From the NCBI GenBank assembly GCA_030696045.1, contig JAUYNO010000067.1, positions 19,093 through 83,092 on the forward strand: a DNA stretch of 64,000 bases, read 5' to 3'. The notes beneath the pieces were generated by a model. It did not search any database, was not told where the DNA came from, and saw nothing but the letters and a program-made list of their open reading frames with translations. A program made the position numbers and the translations under genes. Of this stretch, positions 25,057 through 34,391 are shown in pieces (within the stretch, counting starts at the first letter, position 1; each line of letters starts with the position of its first letter). The DNA is from Stagnimonas sp. (GTDB lineage Bacteria > Pseudomonadota > Gammaproteobacteria > Nevskiales > Nevskiaceae).

Positions 25057-27330
25057 CTAGAACAGATAGCCCAGTGACAGGAACATGTTGTCGCGATCAC
25101 GCAGCGAGTCACGAATGCCGCCACCGGTGAACCAGGTGTAGCGGAGTTCGCCGATGAAGCGCGACAGGTAGTCGACCCGGACTCCGGAGAGGATCTGTTT
25201 GCGCCCTTCGACGAAATTCTGCCCGAGTCCCGGGCCCACGCCCTCGACGTCGTGGAAGAAGGTGTTGAGGAACTCGACGTTGGCACCCATGAACGCGTTC
25301 TCGTAGCGCATCAGGGTCACCAGTCGATAGCCGTAGGAATCGGCGGTGCCGAAGCCGCCCCGGTCGTACCAGGCGGTGGGGTTCTGGCGCACGGTGGTGC
25401 CGCCGTCGGTGCTGCTGGTCGAGGGATCGTTCGGATTGGTGCGCACGTCGCGCGGATTGATGCCGACGCTGCCGTCGGCGCCGCTGGAGATATGGGTGTC
25501 GGTGCCGGCACCGTTGAACTGCAGCTCACCCAGGCCCGGCATGTCGAAGACATGGGTATGTCCCATCTCCAGCAGCAGGGTGATCTGCGAGGCGCCCATT
25601 GGGTTGTCGCCGCCGATGGTCTTCAGGATGTTCAGATTGGCCTGGCCGATCTTCATCGGCTCCCAGCCGCGCACATAACTGCCGGCGGTCGGCACTTCGC
25701 CGCGGTAGTTGGTAGCGATGAAGTCGGGCACTGCGGAGCGCCGCCCTGGCAGCACGGCAATACCCAGATCCAGATCCTGGGCCGGGAAGGCCGGCTGCAG
25801 GATGGCGAACACCAGGTCGGTGGAATGCACCTGGATCGGCAGGTTGGGGCGATACACGTACTCGCCCGAGACCGCGAAGTCGCCCAGCGTGGTGTTGAAC
25901 GAGGTGCCGAACATGCGGATGTTTTCCGGATACTCGATGAACAGCTTGGCGGTATCCAGCGGCAGTGGTTCGCGCGGCAGCGCCAGCTGCGCATTGCCAG
26001 CCGCCAGCGCCGGCAGGGTGCCGGTGAGGAACTGCGCCATGGCCGCCGGGTCATTCGGGTCCAGCGCACCGCAGCTCACCGCGATGGAGACAATGGTGGC
26101 GGCCTGATTGGCGCCCGGCTCGGCGGGCAGGCAGGTGTCGTCAGCGGCAATGCCGGACACGCTGGGAACGCGGGCGTGGTAGTTGGCAAAGTAGAACGAC
26201 AGCTCGGTGCCGTTGTTGAAATTCTCCAGGAAGCCTTTCAGGGCGAAACCGTACTGCCCGCCGTCCTGCGGGCGCCGACGCTTCTCCTCGGCATGGTCGA
26301 CCAGCAGGGTGCGGCTGGAGCGCGAGCCCAGCACGAAGGCGGGGTCGTCGGAATTGCGTGCCGGCTCATAGAACTGACCCGGATCCTCCGGCGCCTTGGC
26401 GAACGACAGCATGGCGTAGTCGCCGCCCTCGCCGACGATATCGGAGGTGGAGAAGTAGCTACCGACCGGATCGGCGATCACCGGCTTCCACTGGTACTGG
26501 TAGAAGGCCTGGAAGCCGAGACTGTCGATGACATCGCCTTCCAGCAGCAGCATGCCGACCGGCTGCGACAGCTCTTTTAGGTCGAATCCCGGCACCCGCA
26601 GGATGGCCTGGTCGGCCGGATTGATGGCGTTCAGCGAGTTCGGCAGCAGGAAGGCGCTCTCGCCCCAGTTCAGCACCTGGTTGCCGAGCTTGACGTTGAA
26701 GGCACGATCTCCGAGATCGAACTTGCGGCTGACGAAATAGTCGAGGAACTTGAGCCGGGCGCCCGTCAGCTCGCGGACATCGCTCGGCAAGCCGGTGCGC
26801 TCCGGTTGCGCCGTGCTGTCCGGGTGCCGCTCCTTCATGTTGGCGTACTGGACATCGAAGTAGCCGGTGGCGCGGGTGAAGAAATTGAACTCGCCGAGCG
26901 AGAAGGACAGGTCGGAGGTCATCTTGCTGGCCGCCGCGACGACGTCGTACTTGTCGAAATTGAGATTGCCGTTGTCGCCATTGGGCGAGAACGACCCGGG
27001 CTGGGCCACGAAGAATTCGTTGGCGTTCTGGCCGTTGGTCATCTCCGCCGGGTTGCAGGTATTGCCGGCGTAGGAGCGGTCGTCGCTGTTGTAGCTGCCG
27101 GCATCACGGCTGACGCAGACACCCGGGTTGAGCGAGGACTTGCCGATCAGGGTGCCGTCGCGATCCTGCATGCGCAGCAGGGCGCCGACCGTGGCCAGGT
27201 TCTCGAGCTTGATCGCGGTGCCCGCCAGCTCGAACTCCAGGGCACTGGCGGGGGCCGCCACCGCCAGCCAGACCGCGAATCCTGATATCAGCCGTCGGCG
27301 CAGACGGGGGGCGGTCCGGGGGCAATTCAT
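25057..27330 (-). CDS. DUF1302 outer-membrane beta-barrel-like protein
   Basis: The track start at 27345 is a TTG. The ATG at 27330 has GGAGAGAG upstream and gives 757 aa. A signal peptide (LISGFAVWLAVAAPASA) is followed by the family opening LEFELAGTAIKLENLATVGAL. Further on come repeated amphipathic strands and a C-terminus ending in an aromatic residue (MFLSLGYLF), as in outer-membrane barrels. DUF1302 proteins occur in Pseudomonas-like and steroid- or hydrocarbon-using bacteria, usually with DUF1329 proteins. I find no DUF1329 gene here. A role as outer-membrane partner of the nearby RND exporter is inferred from synteny. Confidence 0.85.
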   Translation of the reverse strand: MNCPRTAPRLRRRLISGFAVWLAVAAPASALEFELAGTAIKLENLATVGALLRMQDRDGTLIGKSSLNPGVCVSRDAGSYNSDDRSYAGNTCNPAEMTNGQNANEFFVAQPGSFSPNGDNGNLNFDKYDVVAAASKMTSDLSFSLGEFNFFTRATGYFDVQYANMKERHPDSTAQPERTGLPSDVRELTGARLKFLDYFVSRKFDLGDRAFNVKLGNQVLNWGESAFLLPNSLNAINPADQAILRVPGFDLKELSQPVGMLLLEGDVIDSLGFQAFYQYQWKPVIADPVGSYFSTSDIVGEGGDYAMLSFAKAPEDPGQFYEPARNSDDPAFVLGSRSSRTLLVDHAEEKRRRPQDGGQYGFALKGFLENFNNGTELSFYFANYHARVPSVSGIAADDTCLPAEPGANQAATIVSIAVSCGALDPNDPAAMAQFLTGTLPALAAGNAQLALPREPLPLDTAKLFIEYPENIRMFGTSFNTTLGDFAVSGEYVYRPNLPIQVHSTDLVFAILQPAFPAQDLDLGIAVLPGRRSAVPDFIATNYRGEVPTAGSYVRGWEPMKIGQANLNILKTIGGDNPMGASQITLLLEMGHTHVFDMPGLGELQFNGAGTDTHISSGADGSVGINPRDVRTNPNDPSTSSTDGGTTVRQNPTAWYDRGGFGTADSYGYRLVTLMRYENAFMGANVEFLNTFFHDVEGVGPGLGQNFVEGRKQILSGVRVDYLSRFIGELRYTWFTGGGIRDSLRDRDNMFLSLGYLF

Positions 27331-27510
27331 GCGGTCTCTCTCCAATGCGGAACAGTCGTTGTATTTGTGTCGCCAGCAGCGCTGGTCGTGACCCTAACGT
27401 CAGGTCCGTGCCGGACCGTGGCGGACGGCCAAGGGCTTCAAGGCCGCATGCTGCAAGCGCTGTGATCAGTGGCTTTGTATCAAACGGGTCCGGCCGCACG
27501 CAAGGAAAAA

Positions 27511-28257
27511 TCAAACTCCCGACGCTTTCCAGATCAGGCAGGCCATGCGGCCGCAGACGCCATCGCGCCGGTGCGAATAGAACCGGGCGCGGTCGGAATA
27601 GGTGCAGAGCCCGCCGCCGCTGACCTCGGCCAGGCCCAGCCGGCGCAGGCGTGCGCGTGCCAGGCCGAACAGGTCGGCGCGCCAGCGCTCGCCATCGACG
27701 CGGAAGTGGCCGGCATCGTCGGCGGCCTCGGCCAGGAAGGCGGCGCGCACCTCCTCGCCGACCTGAAACGCGGCGGGGCCGATTGCCGGCCCCAGCCAGG
27801 CCCGCAGCGAAGCTGGCGGCACCGGCAGCGCGCGGACGGTCGCCTCCAGCACGCCCTCGGCCAGGCCGCGCCAGCCGGCATGCGCTGCTGCCACGTAGCG
27901 GCCGTCCGCAGAAGCGAACAGTACCGGCAGGCAATCGGCGGTCAGCACCGCGCAGGGCAGTCCCACTGCCTCGGTCCAGCAGGCATCGGCAACCAGTCCA
28001 CCGGCGGTATCCGGATGCAATTGCACGACTTGCTGGCCATGCACCTGCCGCAGCCAGGGCGGCGATGCCGGCAGTCCGGCTTCGGCGAGCAGGCGACGGC
28101 GATTTTCGGCGACGGCGGCAGGGTCGTCGCCGACATGGTCACCCAGATTGAGCTGCCCGTAGGGCGCCCGGCTGACCCCACCGATACGGGTACTGAACCG
28201 CGCTTGCACCCCGGCCGGCAGTCCCGGCCAGTCGGGCGTCAGCAAGATTCCGCTCAC
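27511..28257 (-). CDS. pgeF: peptidoglycan editing factor/purine nucleoside phosphorylase-like PgeF (YfiH)
   Basis: PgeF-family proteins are copper- or zinc-binding enzymes. They prevent misincorporation of L-Ser-containing peptides into peptidoglycan, and some act on purine nucleosides. The 248-residue protein shows the family metal and active-site motifs RQVHGQQVV, VLTADCLPVLFAS and AAHAGWRGLAEGVL, and ends with DGVCGRMACLIW. It begins with a GTG that overlaps the rluD stop (GTGA). The rluD-pgeF pairing is common in gammaproteobacteria. Confidence 0.93.
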   Translation of the reverse strand: MSGILLTPDWPGLPAGVQARFSTRIGGVSRAPYGQLNLGDHVGDDPAAVAENRRRLLAEAGLPASPPWLRQVHGQQVVQLHPDTAGGLVADACWTEAVGLPCAVLTADCLPVLFASADGRYVAAAHAGWRGLAEGVLEATVRALPVPPASLRAWLGPAIGPAAFQVGEEVRAAFLAEAADDAGHFRVDGERWRADLFGLARARLRRLGLAEVSGGGLCTYSDRARFYSHRRDGVCGRMACLIWKASGV

Positions 28258-29249
28258 CCCGGCGATTCCCGCCGCAACTGCGCCAGCAGCGCCTCGAAGT
28301 CGGCCGGTCGCGGCGCCTCGAAACTGAGGAACTCGCCGCTCACCGGGTGCCGGAACCCGAGCCGCGCGGCGTGCAGGGCCTGGCGGCCAAGGCCGGCGAC
28401 CGCCGCCCGCAGCGCCGCGCTGGCACCGCGCGCGCGGAAACTCTCGCCACCGTAGACCGGATCGCCGGTCACCGGATGCTTGATGTGCGCGAAATGCACG
28501 CGGATCTGGTGGGTGCGTCCGGTTTCCAGCTGCACCCGCAGCAGGCTGTGCCAGGCAAAGCGCTCGGCGACCTGAAAATGAGTGACCGCCGGCCGGCCGC
28601 CGACGATCACCGCGCGCTTGATGCGGTCGCGCGGATGGCGTCCCAGCGGGGCGTCGACCGTGCCGCCGGTCACCAGGCTGCCGTTGACCAGGGCGTCGTA
28701 CTCGCGACGGATCTCGCGCCGCGCCATCGCCGCGGTCAGGGCGGTGTGCGCGGCCTCGTCCAGCGCCACCACCATCAGCCCGGTGGTGTTCTTGTCGAGC
28801 CGGTGGATCAGGCCGGCCCGGGGCACCCGCGCGGTCTGGGGGTAGTGGTGCAGCAGGGCGTTCTGCACGGTGCCATCGGGGGCGCCGGCACCCGGATGCA
28901 CGGTGAAGCCGGCTGGCTTGTTGATGACCAGCAGATGGGCGTCGGCATAGACCACGGCCAGGGCCAGATCCTGTGCTCGTGCCGCCGTCTCCTGCTGGGC
29001 TTCCGGCTCCAACCGCAGCTGATCGCCGGCCGCCACCGGCTGCCGGGGCCGGTCGCAGGGGCTGCCGTTGAGCCGGAGCCGGCCGGCTTCGATCCAGGTT
29101 TTCAGCCGCATCCGCGAATAGTCGGGGAAGTAGTGGGCGCAGGCGGCGTCGAGCCGGGCGCCCTCGTGCGCCGCCTCGACCTCGGCCAGCAGCGTGCTGC
29201 TCGCGGGCTTGGGCTCGGGGCTATACTGCTGGTCGGTTTTCTTGCCCAT
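28254..29249 (-). CDS. rluD: 23S rRNA pseudouridine(1911/1915/1917) synthase RluD
   Basis: RluD makes three pseudouridines in helix 69 of 23S rRNA. The track ORF runs 43 codons further upstream through the bamD start. I use the ATG at 29249 (MGKKTDQQY), giving 331 aa. An S4-like RNA-binding domain (SRMRLKTWIEAGRLRLNG) precedes the catalytic domain, with the active aspartate in IHRLDKNTTGLMVVA. Typical later motifs are TGRTHQIRVHFAHI and HPVTGDPVYGG. It is divergent from bamD with only 13 bp between start codons. Confidence 0.95.
   Translation of the reverse strand: MGKKTDQQYSPEPKPASSTLLAEVEAAHEGARLDAACAHYFPDYSRMRLKTWIEAGRLRLNGSPCDRPRQPVAAGDQLRLEPEAQQETAARAQDLALAVVYADAHLLVINKPAGFTVHPGAGAPDGTVQNALLHHYPQTARVPRAGLIHRLDKNTTGLMVVALDEAAHTALTAAMARREIRREYDALVNGSLVTGGTVDAPLGRHPRDRIKRAVIVGGRPAVTHFQVAERFAWHSLLRVQLETGRTHQIRVHFAHIKHPVTGDPVYGGESFRARGASAALRAAVAGLGRQALHAARLGFRHPVSGEFLSFEAPRPADFEALLAQLRRESPG
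29199..29227 (+). promoter_or_regulatory. candidate bamD promoter inside the rluD 5' coding region
   Basis: A good -10 hexamer TATACT lies at 29222-29227, 35 bp before the bamD ATG. A weak -35-like sequence lies about 17 bp upstream. Because the rluD and bamD starts are only 13 bp apart, the bamD promoter has to overlap rluD codons. Confidence 0.45.
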
Positions 29250-29262
29250 CCACGCGTCGCCT

Positions 29263-30336
29263 ATGAAATCGTCTTTCGCCCCCAAGCTGGCAGTGGCCAC
29301 GTTTGCGTCCCTGCTGCTGTTGGCGGGCTGTAGCTCCGACGGCAAGCGCGACGGAAGCAAGCCGAAGAATCCGTTCAAGGACCGCGAGACCCGCGACCTG
29401 CTCGGCCGCAGCCAGGTCAGCGAACGTGAGCTGAAGCTGGAAGCCGACCAATTGTACCGTCTGGCCCGCGACTCCCTGGAATCAGGCGACTACGCCGAGG
29501 CGCAGCTGCGCTACGACGCGCTGGTCGAGCGCTACCCTTTCACCGACCACGCGGTGCAGGCGGAGCTGGAAAAAATCTACGCCCTGCACAAGGAGTACAA
29601 GCCGGACGAGGCCCTGCAGGCCGCCGACCGCTTTCTGCGCGAGCACCCGCGCCATCCGCGCGCCGACTACGTGCAGTACCTGAAAGGCGTTATCAATGCC
29701 GAGCGCGATGCCGGCCTGCTGTCGGCGCTGCCGCTCGACAACAGCAAGGAAGACGTCAGCAATTCCCGCAAGGCCTACGACGAGTTCTCGCTGCTGCTGC
29801 AAAAATATCCCTCGTCGCGCTACAACCAGGACGCCAGCGCCCGCATGGTGGCGCTGCGCAACCGCATCGCCGCCAACGAGATGCACGTGGTCCGCTACTA
29901 CGTGCGGCGCGGCGCCTATCTCGCCGCCGCCAAGCGCGCCGAGCAGATCATTGCTCAATACCCGGGCGCACCGGCCACGCTGGAAGCGCTCAAGACCCTG
30001 CAGAAAAGCTACACCGAGCTGGGCCTGAAGCAGCAGGCCGAGGATGCGGCCCGCATCCTGGCCGCGCGCGCCGGTGGCACGACGGCGACCGTGGAAGCGA
30101 CGGCGGTGAAGACCGCCACGGCGACTCCGCCGGCGGCGGGCGATAGCGGACTCACGCTGGGTGGCTCGAAGCTCTTGGTCAGCATCAACACCGGCGAAGA
30201 GGAGCCCGCCGCGTCCACGGCCGCCAAGGTCGAAGCGCCGGTCGAAAAGTCCGCCGAGCCGCGCGGCTTCTTCACCCGCGTGGTCGACTTCTTCTCTTTC
30301 CTCGATCCGGACCGCGAGGACGAAAAGGCCAAATAG
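29263..30336 (+). CDS. bamD: outer-membrane assembly lipoprotein BamD
   Basis: BamD is the essential lipoprotein of the BAM complex that folds outer-membrane proteins. The ATG at 29263 gives 357 aa, beginning with a lipoprotein signal and lipobox LLLLAGC. The TPR region follows (LYRLARDSLESGDYAEAQLRY, YTDHAVQ-like YPFTDHAVQAELEKIYALHK, DYVQYLKGVINAERDAG). It is about 100 residues longer than E. coli BamD. The extra tail is Ala/Thr-rich and ends RGFFTRVVDFFSFLDPD, plus acidic residues. SurA and LptD, which depend on the same pathway, are encoded in this window. Confidence 0.95.
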   Translation: MKSSFAPKLAVATFASLLLLAGCSSDGKRDGSKPKNPFKDRETRDLLGRSQVSERELKLEADQLYRLARDSLESGDYAEAQLRYDALVERYPFTDHAVQAELEKIYALHKEYKPDEALQAADRFLREHPRHPRADYVQYLKGVINAERDAGLLSALPLDNSKEDVSNSRKAYDEFSLLLQKYPSSRYNQDASARMVALRNRIAANEMHVVRYYVRRGAYLAAAKRAEQIIAQYPGAPATLEALKTLQKSYTELGLKQQAEDAARILAARAGGTTATVEATAVKTATATPPAAGDSGLTLGGSKLLVSINTGEEEPAASTAAKVEAPVEKSAEPRGFFTRVVDFFSFLDPDREDEKAK

Positions 30337-30345
30337 GCCGCATCG

Positions 30346-30372
30346 AAAAAGCCGCGCACCGCGCGGCTTTTT
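30346..30372. terminator. bidirectional Rho-independent terminator between bamD and nadE
   Basis: A 12-bp inverted repeat AAAAAGCCGCGC / GCGCGGCTTTTT with a 3-nt loop sits between the convergent bamD and nadE genes. It has an A-run on one side and a T-run on the other, and its right arm ends just before the nadE stop. Confidence 0.92.
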
Positions 30373-30375
30373 CGT

Positions 30376-31989
30376 TCAGATGTCGCCGTACACCGCCGTG
30401 ATCGGATAGCGCCGCTCGCGGCCAAAGGCGCAGCGGGTGATCTTTGGCCCCGGCGGCGCCTGCCGCCGCTTGTACTCGCTGCGCCGCACCAGGCCGGCAA
30501 CCCGGCGCACGGTGGCTTCCTCATAGCCGAGGGCGACGATCTCGGGTATCGAGCGGCTGTCCTCGACATAGGCTTCGAGGATGGGATCGAGCACCTCGTA
30601 GGGCGGCAGCGAATCCGAGTCCTTCTGGTCCGGCCGCAGCTCCGCCGACGGCGGCCGCACGATGACGCGCTCGGGGATGACCGGCGAGAGCGTGTTGCGG
30701 TAGCGCGCCAGCCGGTAGACCAGGGTCTTGTAGCAGTCCTTGATCGGCGCAAAGCCACCACACATGTCGCCGTACAGCGTGGCGTAGCCGACCGCCATCT
30801 CGCTCTTGTTGCCGGTGGTCAGCACCACGTGGCCGAACTTGTTGGACAGCGCCATCAGCAGCACGCCGCGCGAGCGCGATTGCAGGTTTTCCTCGGTGAG
30901 GTCGATCCGGCGACCGGCGAAGGTTTCCGCCAGGGTCTCGCTGAAGGCGCCAAAGGCGCGCTCGATCGGCAGCGTCGAATAGCGGATGCCCAGGGCCTCG
31001 GCTTCCAGTCGGGCGTCGTCGTTGGACATATCGAGGGTGTAGCGCGAGGGCATGGACACGCCCCAGACCCGGTCCGCGCCCAGCGCGTCGGCGGCGATGG
31101 TCGCGACCAGGGCCGAATCGATGCCGCCGGAAAGGCCGACCAGCGCGCCGGGAAAGCCATTGCGGTCGATGTAGTCGCGGGTGGCCTGCACCAGGCCCTG
31201 GTAGATCACCGCCTCCTCCGGCTGCTCGCAGCGGATCTCGCCTTCCAGCCGACCATTCTCCAGCCGCACCGGATAGACGCCCTCCTCCCACAGCGGCGCG
31301 GCGAAGGCCAGCGAGCCGTCAGCGCGCAGCGCGCAGGAGTCGCCGTCGTAGACCACCTCGTCCTGGCCGCCGACGCAGTTGACATAGAGGATGGGCAGGC
31401 CAGTTTCGGCGATGCGCGAATCCAGCGTGCGCCGCCGTTGCGCCGGCTTGCCCTGTTCGTAGGGGCTGGCGTTGATGTTGATCAGCAGTTCGGCGCCGGC
31501 ATCGCGGGCCTGGGCCGCCGGCTGCGACAGCCAGATGTCCTCGCAGATGGTCAGGCCAATCCGTCGCCCGCCCAGCTCGAACACGCAGGGCGCGAAGCCC
31601 GGCCGGTAGTGGCGGCGGTCGTCGAACACGCCGTAGTTGGGCAGATGCTGCTTGCGGTAGCGGGCCAGTACCGCGCCGTCGCGCAGCACCCAGGCGGCGT
31701 TGTAGACCACGCCGCCGGAATACTCCGGCAGCCCGACGATCAGGCTGATGCCCTGCACCTCCGCCAGCAGGCGCTGCACGCCGGCATCAATCACCGCCGG
31801 CAGGCCTGAGCGCAGCAGCAGGTCGTCCGGCGGATAGCCGATCAGGCAGAGCTCGGGGCAGGCGAGCAGGTCCGCTCCCAGCTCGTCGCGAGCCTTGCGG
31901 GCGGCGGCGACGATCTTGCCGACATTGCCTTCGACATCGCCGACCCAGAGGTTGAGCTGAGCCAGGGCCAGGGTGAGCGCGTTCTTCAT
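30376..31989 (-). CDS. nadE: glutamine-hydrolysing NAD+ synthase NadE
   Basis: NadE converts nicotinate adenine dinucleotide to NAD+, using ammonia released from glutamine. The 537-residue protein has an N-terminal nitrilase-type amidotransferase domain, with the Glu/Lys/Cys triad region in LACPELCLIGYPPDD, YRKQHLPNYGVFDD and GLTICEDIWLS. The C-terminal synthetase domain carries the PP-loop LVGLSGGIDSALVATIA and TGNKSEMAVGYATLYGD. The length fits the bacterial two-domain type. Confidence 0.96.
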   Translation of the reverse strand: MKNALTLALAQLNLWVGDVEGNVGKIVAAARKARDELGADLLACPELCLIGYPPDDLLLRSGLPAVIDAGVQRLLAEVQGISLIVGLPEYSGGVVYNAAWVLRDGAVLARYRKQHLPNYGVFDDRRHYRPGFAPCVFELGGRRIGLTICEDIWLSQPAAQARDAGAELLININASPYEQGKPAQRRRTLDSRIAETGLPILYVNCVGGQDEVVYDGDSCALRADGSLAFAAPLWEEGVYPVRLENGRLEGEIRCEQPEEAVIYQGLVQATRDYIDRNGFPGALVGLSGGIDSALVATIAADALGADRVWGVSMPSRYTLDMSNDDARLEAEALGIRYSTLPIERAFGAFSETLAETFAGRRIDLTEENLQSRSRGVLLMALSNKFGHVVLTTGNKSEMAVGYATLYGDMCGGFAPIKDCYKTLVYRLARYRNTLSPVIPERVIVRPPSAELRPDQKDSDSLPPYEVLDPILEAYVEDSRSIPEIVALGYEEATVRRVAGLVRRSEYKRRQAPPGPKITRCAFGRERRYPITAVYGDI

Positions 31990-32004
31990 GGCGGCACTGT
32001 AAAG

Positions 32005-32031
32005 AAAAAGCCCGCACGCGGCGGGCTTTTT
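32005..32031 (-). terminator. Rho-independent terminator downstream of sucD
   Basis: An 11-bp inverted repeat AAAAAGCCCGC / GCGGGCTTTTT with a 5-nt loop lies 14 bp after the sucD stop (minus strand) and just upstream of the nadE start. It should end the sucCD transcript. Confidence 0.9.
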
Positions 32032-32045
32032 CCGATTCGGAAAGA

Positions 32046-32921
32046 CTACTTCAGCAGCGACAGCATGGCCGCGCCGAGGTCGGCCGGGCTGCGCACGGTC
32101 TTGACGCCCGCCGCCTCCAGCGCCGCGAACTTCTCGTCCGCCGTGCCCTTGCCGCCCGAGACGATGGCGCCGGCGTGGCCCATGCGCTTGCCGGCCGGGG
32201 CGGTGACACCGGCGATGTAGGCGACCACCGGCTTCTTCACATTGGTCTTGATGTAGGCGGCGGCCTCTTCCTCGGAGGCGCCACCAATCTCGCCGACCAT
32301 GATGATGCCCTCGGTCTGCGGGTCGGCCTCGAACATGGCGATCACGTCGATGAAGCCCATGCCGCGCACCGGATCACCGCCGATGCCGACACAGGTCGAC
32401 TGACCGAGGCCGTTCTGGGTGGTCTGGTGCACGGTTTCATAGGTCAGCGTGCCCGAACGCGACACCACGCCGATCTTGCCCGGCTTGTGGATATGGCCCG
32501 GCATGATGCCGATCTTGCACTCGCCCGGGGTGATGACGCCGGGGCAGTTGGGGCCGATCAGCAGGGCGCCCGGATACTGGTGGCGCAGGGTGGTCTTGAC
32601 CTTGACCATGTCGTTCACCGGGATGCCCTCGGTGATGCAGACGATGATCTTGATGCCGGCGTCCGCCGCCTCCAGGATCGCGTCCGCCGCGCCCGGTGCC
32701 GGCACATAGATCATGCTGGCCTCGGCGCCGGTTTCCTTCACCGCCTCGTGGGCGGTGTTGAACACCGGCAGGCCCAGGTGCTTGCTGCCGCCCTTGCCGG
32801 GCGAGATGCCGCCAACCATCCTGGTGCCGTAGGCGATGCACTGCTCGGAATGGAAGGTGCCCTGCTTGCCGGTGAAGCCCTGGCAGATGAGCTTGGTGTG
32901 CTTGTTGACGAGAATGCTCAT
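32046..32921 (-). CDS. sucD: succinyl-CoA ligase subunit alpha SucD
   Basis: SucD is the alpha subunit of succinyl-CoA synthetase in the TCA cycle. It binds CoA and carries the phosphohistidine. The 291-residue sequence shows [16 protein letters not shown] at the start, the CoA-binding Rossmann region, and [18 protein letters not shown]. The active-site histidine lies in [19 protein letters not shown]. It follows sucC by 12 bp on the minus strand. Confidence 0.97.
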   Translation of the reverse strand: MSILVNKHTKLICQGFTGKQGTFHSEQCIAYGTRMVGGISPGKGGSKHLGLPVFNTAHEAVKETGAEASMIYVPAPGAADAILEAADAGIKIIVCITEGIPVNDMVKVKTTLRHQYPGALLIGPNCPGVITPGECKIGIMPGHIHKPGKIGVVSRSGTLTYETVHQTTQNGLGQSTCVGIGGDPVRGMGFIDVIAMFEADPQTEGIIMVGEIGGASEEEAAAYIKTNVKKPVVAYIAGVTAPAGKRMGHAGAIVSGGKGTADEKFAALEAAGVKTVRSPADLGAAMLSLLK

Positions 32922-32933
32922 GGGTTTACTTCC

Positions 32934-34097
<1,164 letters not shown>

Positions 34098-34391
34098 GGT
34101 TTCTCCGGGGGGTGTGGCGGCGCCGCGGCGCTGCTTTTTATGACTTTGCGATTTTCGCTTAAAACGACGGGCAGCGGCAAAAGCAGCTGCAGCCCGGGCC
34201 CGCTACTCGACCAAGGTATAGGGCGCGGGGCGCTCGCGAATCGTCAGGATGGAGGAAGTCGCGGCGGCGGAGGCGGGTTTCCACGCGGCGCGCGCATTGA
34301 GCCGCCAGCGAGTGCCGTGGTGCTTTTCATGGGGGCTGCGGAGGGGCGCTGCTACGCGGCGCGCGCACTGGTCGGGCGGAGACTGGCAGCC
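34098..34391. other. sucC/priA intergenic region with a short direct repeat
   Basis: These 294 bp hold the sucC promoter side (an AT-richer stretch around 34136-34166) and the sequence downstream of priA. I see no supported gene. A 17-bp direct repeat ACGCGGCGCGCGCAYTG occurs at 34283-34299 and 34354-34370, with one mismatch. Its GC-rich composition makes chance plausible. Confidence 0.4.

Noticed and set aside
34283-34370. 17-bp GC-rich direct repeat as a mobile-element footprint
   Set aside because: It is short, GC-biased, imperfect and has no transposase or target-site duplication.
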